Shown here in pieces: positions 1 through 4,921 of a stretch of 12,028 bases of DNA. The stretch covers positions 1 through 12,028 of the forward strand of contig CADCLH010000050.1 of NCBI GenBank assembly GCA_902802215.1, written 5' to 3'. Every line of letters begins with the position of its first letter. Positions within the stretch are counted from its first letter, which is position 1. The notes under the pieces are model-generated. The model did no database searches. It was not told where the DNA came from and worked only from the letters and a program-made list of their open reading frames with translations. Source of the DNA: Oscillospiraceae bacterium (lineage in GTDB: Bacteria; Bacillota; Clostridia; Oscillospirales; Oscillospiraceae). A program made the translations under genes and the position numbers.

Positions 1-1
1 C

Positions 2-259
2 CCGAGACAGCAGAAATACTTCGAGGTCTGCTCCTGCTCCAACCTGGGCGACGCCCAGGCCCGCCGCCTGCGCATGCGCGTCAAGGGAGCCGACGGGAAA
101 ATGTACCTGCCCCATACCCTCAACAACACCGTCGTCGCGCCGCCGCGCATGCTGATCGCCTTCCTGGAAAATCACCTCCAGGCCGACGGCAGCGTCACCA
201 TCCCAGAGGTGCTCTGGCCCTACATGGGCGGCACGAAGGTGCTGATCCCGAAAAAGTAA
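2..259 (+). CDS. serS: Serine--tRNA ligase, C-terminal fragment
   Basis: The reading frame is open from the window edge to TAA at 257-259 and gives about 85 residues of a protein whose start lies outside the window. It matches the C-terminal end of class II seryl-tRNA synthetase, which charges tRNA-Ser with serine in the cytosol. Visible family marks are EVCSCSNLGDAQARR (family form EISSCSNxxDFQARR), then HTLNNTVVAPPRMLIAFLEN (family HTLNGSGLAxxRxxxAxLEN), which belongs to the class II motif 3 region. The end, DGSVTIPEVLWPYMGG, matches the conserved IPEVLxPYMGG. Two departures are seen: Leu for the usual Phe before GD, and NNTVVAPPR for NGSGLAVGR. The catalytic arginine of motif 3 seems kept. 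In Bacillus serS lies after gyrA; here it is on the other side of dnaA. Confidence 0.93.
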   Translation, partial: PRQQKYFEVCSCSNLGDAQARRLRMRVKGADGKMYLPHTLNNTVVAPPRMLIAFLENHLQADGSVTIPEVLWPYMGGTKVLIPKK

Positions 260-307
260 GCGGTTAATTATTTCAAATTATTTAAGTATTTGGAAGGGAG
301 AAACAGC

Positions 308-699
308 ATGAAAAAGTTTGCGGAAGAATTCAAGAAGTTCATCATGCGCGGGAATGTGATGGACATGGCCGTCGGCGTCATCATCGGCGGTGCCTTTGGC
401 GCGATCACCACATCGCTCGTCACGAACGTCATCACCCCCCTGCTCGCCGCGATGTTCCAGTCCCCCAACCCCGACGCGCTGAACTTCACGCTGCGCGCCG
501 CTGACGAGGCCGCCGGAACCGAGGCCATCGTGCTCGGGCTCGGTACCTTCCTCGGGACGATCATCAACTTCCTCGTCATCGCTCTGGCGCTGTTCGCGGT
601 CATCAAGGCCATCAACAGGCCAAGGCCGAGGAGCCGCCCAAGCCCACGACCGAGGAGCTGCTCGCCGCCATCCTCGAGGAGCTCAAAAAGAAGGAATAA
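308..699 (+). CDS. mscL: Large-conductance mechanosensitive channel MscL, apparent frameshift near 616-618
   Basis: MscL is a homopentameric inner-membrane channel that opens under membrane tension and releases solutes on osmotic downshock. ATG at 308 is chosen because AAGGGAG (294-300) stands 7 nt upstream; a TTG at 290 would overlap that site. Residues 1-103 are typical: an amphipathic N-terminus (KKFAEEFKKFIMRGNVMDMA), TM1 with VGVIIGGAFGAITTSLV, a periplasmic loop, and TM2 (TFLGTIINFLVIALALFAVI) ending KAIN. The frame then becomes an Arg/Pro/Ser-rich stretch that stays open to 1129 and runs through the terminator. From 619 another frame gives AKAEEPPKPTTEELLAAI and LEELKKKE with TAA at 697-699, the expected C-terminal helix. 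A one-base deletion (for example AACAAGGCC or AACCAGGCC read as AACAGGCC) explains it; repaired length is 130 residues. Sequencing error, a real mutation and recoding cannot be separated here. The pore-forming part is intact. Confidence 0.88.
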
Positions 700-716
700 G
701 CGCGAAGCAAAGAGAG

Positions 717-754
717 AAAAAGCTTCGGTCCCGGAGAGGGACCGGAGCTTTTTT
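717..754 (+). terminator. Intrinsic terminator after mscL
   Basis: A stem with CGGTCCC (726-732) pairing GGGACCG (738-744) around the loop GGAGA is extended by a T-G wobble, then AGCT/AGCT and AAAA/TTTT, giving about 16 pairs that end in a T run at 749-754. It begins 17 nt after the restored mscL stop, which supports 699 as the true gene end. The A run on the left arm means it could also act on the minus strand. Confidence 0.9.
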
Positions 755-898
755 GAACGAGGGACGAAGCCGGCAGGATGTTGTTGTGAGGCGGCGCGGC
801 GCGGTGATCTGCTCTTCTTTTGCCAGTTTGCAGGCGGCAGGCTGCGTAATGCGCCCGCCTTGCCGCAATTGCCATTCCCGGTCCTGCTTCGCGACGGA

Positions 899-1006
899 CC
901 GCCAATGGCGCGGCTGCGGAGCGGAGAGGCCGCCTTTTTCTGCCCCCGGCAGCCGCCAATGGCGCGGCTGCGGAGCGGAGAGGCCGCCTTTTTCTGCCCC
1001 CGGCAG
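899..1006. repeat. Perfect tandem duplication, 2 x 54 bp
   Basis: The unit at 899-952 (starting CCGCCAATGGCGCGGCTGCG and ending CTGCCCCCGGCAG) recurs without a mismatch at 953-1006. Each unit contains CCGCC, GGCGCGG, GCGGAGCGGAG and a CTTTTTCTG run. The period is 18 codons, but no gene is credible here. Perfect identity points to a recent duplication. Confidence 0.93.
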
Positions 1007-1030
1007 CGGCGGCGCTCTCCGCCCCCCTAT

Positions 1031-1061
1031 CTTTCTTTTCGGTGCTTGCCCGAAAAGAAAG
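1031..1061. repeat. Inverted repeat, 12-bp arms
   Basis: CTTTCTTTTCGG (1031-1042) is the exact reverse complement of CCGAAAAGAAAG (1050-1061), with a 7-nt loop TGCTTGC. There is no T run after it, so it is not a standard terminator. It resembles the small interspersed palindromes common between genes in clostridial genomes; that family link is from memory. Confidence 0.8.
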
Positions 1062-1094
1062 ACAGCGCCGCGCCCGGTGGAAGAAAGAAAAGGG

Positions 1095-1125
1095 CGCTTG
1101 CACGCGGGTTTCCCGCTGACAAGCG
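1095..1125. repeat. Compound hairpin
   Basis: An outer stem CGCTTG (1095-1100) / CAAGCG (1120-1125) encloses a symmetric 3x3 internal loop and an inner stem GCGGG (1104-1108) / CCCGC (1112-1116) with a TTT loop. The nested, symmetric design suggests a folded element and not chance. Confidence 0.6.
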
Positions 1126-1289
1126 TTGAGCCGGTCCCCGCGGATATCCTGCTTGTTCCCAAAATCAGGTGCAATCGTGGAATAGGCTGTCGCCCCTGTT
1201 TCCGCGCGGAGACGCTTCGCTTGGCGCTGCATGGTGCAGGCGGTAAGGTTTTTTGCGCCGTCTTCCCACCGCTCCCCGGGGAATCCAAC

Positions 1290-1307
1290 GGGGGCCCGCG
1301 GGCCCCC
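1290..1307. repeat. 18-bp perfect GC palindrome
   Basis: GGGGGCCCGCGGGCCCCC reads the same on both strands with no loop. A second short palindrome, TCCCCGGGGA, lies just upstream at 1273-1282. There is no T run after either. Confidence 0.75.
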
Positions 1308-1331
1308 TTGGCCGTTTCAAATAGGGAGATT

Positions 1332-1369
1332 CTTAGGAGGGGAAGAAATCGAAATCTTCCCCTCCTAAG
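1332..1369. repeat. Perfect 15-bp inverted repeat
   Basis: CTTAGGAGGGGAAGA (1332-1346) pairs perfectly with TCTTCCCCTCCTAAG (1355-1369) around the 8-nt loop AATCGAAA. The left arm carries a ribosome-binding-site-like AGGAGGGG, but no open frame starts downstream of it. Confidence 0.88.
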
Positions 1370-1383
1370 CGCCGCTTCTTTTG

Positions 1384-1415
1384 CAACTTTTCTTCGAGCG
1401 AGCGAAGAAAAGTTG
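1384..1415. repeat. Perfect 13-bp inverted repeat
   Basis: CAACTTTTCTTCG (1384-1396) pairs with CGAAGAAAAGTTG (1403-1415) around the 6-nt loop AGCGAG. It lies 14 nt after the previous inverted repeat, so the two form a paired-hairpin unit. No T run follows. Confidence 0.88.
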
Positions 1416-1457
1416 AATCACGCAGGTCACCGCCTGCAAACCGGTAAGAAAAAACGG

Positions 1458-1492
1458 ATTGCCACGCCAGTGTTGCGACACTGGCTCGCAAT
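1458..1492. repeat. Interspersed palindromic repeat, CCAGTGT/ACACTGG core
   Basis: CCAGTGT (1467-1473) and ACACTGG (1478-1484) flank a TGCG loop, and an outer ATTGC (1458-1462) pairs with GCAAT (1488-1492). The arrangement GGATTGCCACGCCAGTG through CTCGCAATGACG resembles an interspersed repeat that I recall from many gut clostridial genomes. Only this one copy is seen in the window. Confidence 0.65.
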
Positions 1493-1550
1493 GACGTGCA
1501 GGGGGAGGCGGGGGCGGAACTCGGGGACGTTCATACAGACGTTGACATGC

Positions 1551-1572
1551 GGGCCGCCGGGGGCGTCGGCCC
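1551..1572. repeat. GC-rich inverted repeat
   Basis: GGGCCG (1551-1556) pairs with CGGCCC (1567-1572). On the minus strand the segment reads TTGTAGGGGCCGACGCCC, a wording I recall from dispersed clostridial repeats. Pairing alone is weak evidence in DNA this GC-rich. Confidence 0.4.
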
Positions 1573-1615
1573 CTACAAGGGGGAGCGGAGGTGGGCGGCA
1601 TGCGGCGGGGGTGAC

Positions 1616-1660
1616 GACACCTCATCCGCCCTGCGGGCACCTTCCCCGCAAGGGGAAGGC
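1616..1660 (+). repeat. Two-hairpin interspersed repeat, copy A
   Basis: The 45-bp element starts GACACCTCATCCGCC. Hairpin 1 is GCCC (1628-1631) / GGGC (1635-1638) with loop TGC. Hairpin 2 is CCTTCCCC (1640-1647) / GGGGAAGG (1652-1659) with loop GCAA. A second copy in the same orientation lies at 8533-8579. The differences are one extra C:G pair in hairpin 1 of copy B and one loop base in hairpin 2, so pairing is kept in both copies. Confidence 0.88.
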
Positions 1661-1682
1661 TCGAAGGGGCGGGCGGGGGCAC

Positions 1683-1726
1683 ATGAAAAAAGCCCCGGTC
1701 CGGGAAGGGACCGAAGCTTTTTTCAT
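1683..1726 (-). terminator. Terminator of the LysM gene, probably bidirectional
   Basis: ATGAAAAAAGC (1683-1693) pairs perfectly with GCTTTTTTCAT (1716-1726). After a 2x2 mismatch the inner stem CGGTCC (1696-1701) pairs with GGACCG (1708-1713). It begins 9 nt past the stop of the minus-strand LysM gene and gives a T run on that strand from the A run at 1686-1691. The T run at 1718-1723 would also stop plus-strand transcription entering from the repeat island. Read on the minus strand, it shares AAAAAGCTTCGGTCCC with the terminator at 717-754. Confidence 0.88.
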
Positions 1727-1735
1727 GGTTCAGGA

Positions 1736-1972
1736 TCAGAAGATGCGCAGGACCCAGCCTTCCTTAATGAAGTCGGGGTTGGTGATGATGGGGTTCAGGT
1801 TCATGATCGAGTACATGGAGGTGCCGAAGCGCATGGCGATCTCGGACAGGGTGTCGTTGAAAACGACCCTGTAATACATGACGTTGCCGTCCCACCAGTA
1901 GGGGCCGTTGGCGCCCGCGCCGACCGCATACTCCATCTGCTCGTCGCTGACTTTTTTGATATCCTCGGACAT
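1736..1972 (-). CDS. Small LysM-domain protein with a double-glycine-type leader
   Basis: This 78-residue protein starts at ATG 1972-1970, with AAAGGAG 7-8 nt upstream on the minus strand. Residues 33-78 form one LysM domain: YYRVVFNDTLSEIAMRFGTS, then NLNP, TNPDFI and a closing EGWVLRIF, matching YxVxxGDTLxxIAxxxGT...LNP...NPdxIxxGxxLxI. LysM binds N-acetylglucosamine glycans such as peptidoglycan. The N-terminus has no Sec signal peptide. Instead IKKVSDEQMEYAVGAG fits the leader of peptides exported and cut by C39-peptidase ABC transporters: with G18-A19 as -2/-1, Val is at -12, Ser at -11, Met at -7 and Ala at -4. A WW pair (26-27) follows. No transporter is seen nearby. A secreted or surface cell-wall-binding role is inference; a cytosolic role cannot be excluded. 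Confidence 0.85.
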   Translation of the reverse strand: MSEDIKKVSDEQMEYAVGAGANGPYWWDGNVMYYRVVFNDTLSEIAMRFGTSMYSIMNLNPIITNPDFIKEGWVLRIF

Positions 1973-2025
1973 GATTATTACTCCTTTCGATTCTTGAATG
2001 ACGGGTTTTTTATCAGGTCATCTGC

Positions 2026-2054
2026 ATTATATCGCAGCTTTTTCCGTTCGTCTA
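2026..2054 (-). promoter_or_regulatory. Probable promoter of the LysM gene
   Basis: On the minus strand a perfect TATAAT (2031-2026) lies 17 bp from TAGACG (2054-2049), a 4/6 match to TTGACA. The start codon is about 53 nt downstream of the -10 box. It diverges from the dnaA promoter. The -10 is convincing, the -35 moderate. Confidence 0.55.
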
Positions 2055-2194
2055 CGGTTTTTCCGTTTTTTTAAGACTTCTTCATGTTTCTTTCTCCGGA
2101 CCGGCGCGCGGCTCTTGGGCAGGTTGACAAAAAGAAGCGCAAAAGCGGCCGGAAAAAACTTTCTTCTTTATTTATATTTAGGTCTTTCAAATCC

Positions 2195-2223
2195 TTGAAA
2201 CCCGGCAAAAAATTTGGTATAAT
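2195..2223 (+). promoter_or_regulatory. dnaA promoter, sigma-A type
   Basis: TTGAAA (2195-2200) and a perfect TATAAT (2218-2223) are separated by 17 bp, placing the transcript start near 2230 and leaving a 5' leader of about 35 nt. I see no convincing DnaA box in the 293 bp upstream of dnaA, so classical autorepression through a promoter-linked box is not evident. An isolated TTGACA at 2123-2128 has no -10 partner. Confidence 0.82.
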
Positions 2224-2265
2224 CATTAAGTTAGAAAAAGTCTGTTTCCGGGGGTGGGAATACGC

Positions 2266-3570
2266 ATGAATTCCGTTAACGACGTCTGGCAGAAGGTTTT
2301 GAACATCCTGTCCGGTCAGCTCACGCAGACCGCCATGGACACCTGGTTCTCCGACTGCACGCCCGCCGAGCTCGACGACTGCCGTCTGGTCCTGTGCACC
2401 ACGACGGAGTTCAAGCAGGATATCCTGCAAAAGCGCTTCGCGGACCGCATCAAGGCCGCGCTCTACGACCTCTTCTCCCAGGAGTTCGAGGTCATGGTCG
2501 TCACCGAGGACGAGCTGAGCGAAATGCCCCATAAGGGCAGCGACAATCCCCTGCCCGAAATGGCGGGCTATACCTTCGACCACTTCATCGTCGGCAACTC
2601 CAACCGCTTCGCCCACGCCGCCGCCTCCGCCGTGGCCGAAAATCCGGGCAAGACCTACAACCCGCTGTTCATCTACGGAAACTCCGGGCTCGGCAAGACC
2701 CACCTGCTGCTGGCCATCGGCAACGCCATCCACGAGCGCTGGCCCGACAAGACCATCGTCTACATCAAGGGCGACGAGTTCACAAACCAGCTCGTGCGCG
2801 CGATCAAGAGCGGCACCACCGAGGACTTTCGCAACAAGTACCGCAGCGTCGACCTCTTCCTCGTCGACGATATCCAGTTCATCGCCGGCAAGCAGCAGAC
2901 CCAGAACGAGTTCTTCCACACCTTCAACAGCATCTACGAGGCCGGAAACCAGATCGTCATCACCTCCGACCGGCCCCCGCTGGAGATGGCCACCCTCGAC
3001 GACCGCCTGCGCACCCGCTTTGAATGGGGCCTCATGGCCGATATCCAGCCCCCCGATCTCGAGACGCGCATGGCCATCACCCGCAACAAGGCCGCCCAGC
3101 TCGGCCTCATCCTCTCCGACGAGGCCGTGACCTATATCGCCGAAAACATCACCTCCAACATCCGCCGCCTCGAGGGCGTCATCAAAAAGCTCACGGCCTA
3201 CAAGGAGATCCTCAACGAGGTCATCACCATCGACTCGGTCAAGCGGGCGATCCGCGACGTCATCATCGAGGGCATCTACACCCCCACGCCGGAGATCATC
3301 ATCCGCGAGACCGCGCGCTACTTCCAGCTCACCGAAGAAGACCTGAGAGGCCAGAGCCGCTCGAAAAACACCGCGATGGCCCGCCAGATCTCCATGTATC
3401 TGATGCGCTCGCTCATCGACCTGACGCTCAACGAGATCGGCGGCCAGTACGAGGGCCGCAACCACGCCACCGTTTTGAGCTCCATCCGCAAGGTCGAGGA
3501 CCTCTTGAAGACCGACTCGAAGATGCAGTCGATCATCCGCGACATCACCTCGAACATCAACTCCAACTGA
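2266..3570 (+). CDS. dnaA: Chromosomal replication initiator DnaA
   Basis: DnaA is an AAA+ ATPase that binds DnaA boxes at oriC, melts the origin and loads the replicative helicase. The protein is 434 residues from ATG 2266, with GGGGGTG (2250-2256) as ribosome binding site; an upstream GTG at 2254 would overlap that site and is less likely. Domain I is about 1-80, followed by a very short linker (about 81-100). Domain III has Walker A GNSGLGKT (138-145), Walker B LFLVDD (197-202), sensor 1 around T233-S234-D235, the arginine-finger box DRLRTRF (R251) and sensor 2 NIRRLEG. Domain IV carries the helix-turn-helix and a divergent signature YEGRNHATV (395-403) where most bacteria have FGGRDHTTV. 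Residues matching E. coli P423, D433 and T435 are Asn389, Asn399 and Ala401; those matching R399, H434 and T436 are kept. oriC follows directly. Confidence 0.98.
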   Translation: MNSVNDVWQKVLNILSGQLTQTAMDTWFSDCTPAELDDCRLVLCTTTEFKQDILQKRFADRIKAALYDLFSQEFEVMVVTEDELSEMPHKGSDNPLPEMAGYTFDHFIVGNSNRFAHAAASAVAENPGKTYNPLFIYGNSGLGKTHLLLAIGNAIHERWPDKTIVYIKGDEFTNQLVRAIKSGTTEDFRNKYRSVDLFLVDDIQFIAGKQQTQNEFFHTFNSIYEAGNQIVITSDRPPLEMATLDDRLRTRFEWGLMADIQPPDLETRMAITRNKAAQLGLILSDEAVTYIAENITSNIRRLEGVIKKLTAYKEILNEVITIDSVKRAIRDVIIEGIYTPTPEIIIRETARYFQLTEEDLRGQSRSKNTAMARQISMYLMRSLIDLTLNEIGGQYEGRNHATVLSSIRKVEDLLKTDSKMQSIIRDITSNINSN

Positions 3571-3579
3571 GCGCGGACG

Positions 3580-3724
3580 CTTTCCACATTCGGGTGTGGA
3601 AAAGCGGAAAACGGATTGTGGAAAAGAAAACGCTCTCCTGCGCTGTGGGGAGAGGTGGAAAAGGGAGAGAGAGGCTGTGGAGAAAAAAAGCCCGCAGGAA
3701 TGCGGCTCGAGGGAGTTTTCCACA
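3580..3724. promoter_or_regulatory. DnaA-box cluster, local consensus TTTTCCACA
   Basis: Perfect TTTTCCACA occurs at 3716-3724 (plus) and, as TGTGGAAAA, at 3595-3603 and 3617-3625 (minus). Sites with 8/9 matches are 3580-3588 (plus), 3654-3662 and 3676-3684 (minus). A weak site, TGTGGGGAG, lies at 3644-3652. The first two boxes face each other as an inverted repeat with a 6-nt gap (TTTCCACA/TGTGGAAA). No copy of the E. coli form TTATCCACA is present. Confidence 0.85.
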
Positions 3725-3797
3725 AACAACAGAGCCTACTAAAACCGTTTCTAAAAAAATAGATTTCCTATCCTGACAGAAAAAATTTTTGTGCTTC
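3725..3797. other. A/T-rich unwinding region with DnaA-trio-like motif
   Basis: After the last perfect box an 11-nt spacer leads to CTACTAAAA (3736-3744), then CTAAAAAAATAG and AAAAAATTTTT. In B. subtilis CTA-type triplets next to a DnaA box guide DnaA onto a single strand and start melting; two such triplets stand in the same order and orientation here. The A/T content contrasts sharply with the GC-rich flanks. Calling it the melting site is inference. A promoter for dnaN should also lie here, but I see only weak candidates such as TATCCT at 3769-3774. Confidence 0.6.
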
Positions 3798-3809
3798 GGA
3801 GGACGCCCC

Positions 3810-4916
3810 ATGAAATTCAGCTGTGACAAAGCGCTGCTGCAGGCCGCCTGCAATACCGCGGCCCGCGCGGCAGCCTCCAAGAGCCCCATCCCGGCGCTGG
3901 AGGGCCTTCAGCTCTCGGCCGAGGACAGACTGTACGTCAAGGGCTACGATCTTAAAAAGGCCATCGTGACCGCCGTGGACGCCGATATCGCGCAGCGCGG
4001 TACGCTGGTCGTCGGCGCGCGCCTGTTCGGCGAGATGATGCGCCGCATGCCCGACGGCATCGTTACCGTCGAGAGCGACATCAAGGACAATATCTCCGTC
4101 AAATGCGGCAAGAGCTCCTTCAACATCATGGGCATCTCCAGCGCGGACTACCCCGAGCTGCCGAGCTTCGACGCGCAGAACAACGTCGCCCTGCCCCAGA
4201 GCATCCTGAAGGACATGATCAACCGTACGCTGTTCGCGGTCTCCACCGACGAGGTGCGGCCCATCTACACCGGCACGCTCTTTGAGATCGAGGGCGACGA
4301 GCTGACGCTGGTCTCCGTGGACGGCTACCGCCTCGCCAGACGCAGCGAAAAGCTCGAAAAGGCTGAGATGGAAAATTGCAGCTTCGTTGTGCCCGGCAGC
4401 GCCCTGTCCGACGTGGAGAAGATCTGCGCCGACGAGGACGCCCCCGTCTCCATCGCGGTCGGAGCAAAGCACATCTCCTTCACCGTCGGCGACGCGACCG
4501 TCATCTCCCGCCGCCTCGAGGGCGAGTTTTTGAACTACCGCCGCTCCATCCCCGACACCTTCCGCAGCGAGCTCAAGGTCGACCGGAATGAGCTCATGAG
4601 CGTCATCGACCGCGTCTCGCTGATCGTCAGCGAGAAAAACACCAGCCCCGTGCGTATGACCCTCGGCGACGGCGTGATCGACTGCCTCTGCGTGACCCCC
4701 ATCGGCCGCGCCGAGGACGTCTGCACCTGCGAGGGCAGCGGGAATGAGTTGGTCATCGGCTTCAACGACCGCTACATGAAGGACGCGCTCAAGGCAGCGC
4801 CTTCGGACGAGCTGAAGCTGTGCGTCAATACCGCCTCCTCTCCCTGTATCCTGAAAGCCGCCGACGGCAGCGAGGGCTTCACCTTCATGGTGCTGCCGGT
4901 GAGGCTGCACGCGTAA
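3810..4916 (+). CDS. dnaN: DNA polymerase III beta subunit, sliding clamp
   Basis: DnaN forms a ring-shaped dimer around DNA that tethers polymerase III and recruits repair and replication partners. The product is 368 residues, the usual length. ATG 3810 is chosen because GGAGG (3798-3802) stands 7 nt upstream and MKFSCDKALLQ is the expected beginning; a TTG at 3789 has no such support. Three clamp folds of about 120 residues are implied by the length. Visible family motifs are FAVSTDEVRPIYTG (family FAxSxDExRPVLTG), VSVDGYRLA (family ATDGHRLA), FLNYRRSIP (family FPDYRRVIP) and the C-terminal FMVLPVRL (family YLIMPMRL), whose residues help form the partner-binding pocket. The first residues after oriC and the gene order agree with a dnaA-dnaN unit. 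Nothing suggests loss of function. Confidence 0.97.
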   Translation: MKFSCDKALLQAACNTAARAAASKSPIPALEGLQLSAEDRLYVKGYDLKKAIVTAVDADIAQRGTLVVGARLFGEMMRRMPDGIVTVESDIKDNISVKCGKSSFNIMGISSADYPELPSFDAQNNVALPQSILKDMINRTLFAVSTDEVRPIYTGTLFEIEGDELTLVSVDGYRLARRSEKLEKAEMENCSFVVPGSALSDVEKICADEDAPVSIAVGAKHISFTVGDATVISRRLEGEFLNYRRSIPDTFRSELKVDRNELMSVIDRVSLIVSEKNTSPVRMTLGDGVIDCLCVTPIGRAEDVCTCEGSGNELVIGFNDRYMKDALKAAPSDELKLCVNTASSPCILKAADGSEGFTFMVLPVRLHA

Positions 4917-4921
4917 AACGC

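Larger units (their letters stand above)
700..1735. other. 1-kb gene-free repeat island
   Basis: No credible gene is seen in this 1036-bp stretch. The open frames on both strands lack ribosome binding sites, run across terminators and palindromes, and translate to Arg/Pro/Gly-rich low-complexity protein. It holds a tandem duplication, at least seven inverted repeats, a copy of a two-hairpin element also present between gyrB and gyrA, and terminators at both ends. The modules look like separate small interspersed palindromic repeats landed side by side. I see no transposase, tRNA or rRNA. The reading as an accumulation site for repeats between two transcription units is inference. Confidence 0.75.
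3571..3809. other. oriC: Chromosomal replication origin oriC
   Basis: The 239-bp dnaA-dnaN intergenic region has the two expected parts: a cluster of DnaA boxes (3580-3724) and a downstream A/T-rich unwinding stretch (about 3725-3797). The position between dnaA and dnaN is the usual Bacillota site. No second box cluster is seen upstream of dnaA, so the origin looks one-part and not split as in Bacillus subtilis. Gene context and box content both support the call; origin activity itself is inferred. Confidence 0.9.

Noticed and set aside
899..1006. CRISPR-like repeats
   Set aside because: Only two copies, directly adjacent, without spacers.
1140..1260. Possible tRNA-like or structured RNA segment
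   Set aside because: I could not fold a cloverleaf, and no TTCGANTC-type T-arm or CCA end is present.
683..1288. Minus-strand open frames of about 200 residues in the repeat island
   Set aside because: No start signal, no recognisable domain, and content dictated by the GC-rich repeats.
753..1874. A 373-residue plus-strand open frame over the repeat island
   Set aside because: It crosses palindromes, a terminator and the antisense of the LysM gene, repeats 18 residues only because of the tandem duplication, and has no ribosome binding site.
2123..2128. TTGACA upstream of dnaA as a second promoter
   Set aside because: No -10-like hexamer lies 16-18 bp downstream; that stretch is GC-rich.
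1998..2198. A 66-residue plus-strand frame, checked as a possible rpmH or small basic protein
   Set aside because: It does not match ribosomal protein L34, and it overlaps the divergent promoter region with no ribosome binding site.
2071..3729. A 552-residue open frame on the minus strand over dnaA and oriC
   Set aside because: It runs antisense through dnaA, the promoter and the DnaA boxes; composition is typical of a shadow frame.
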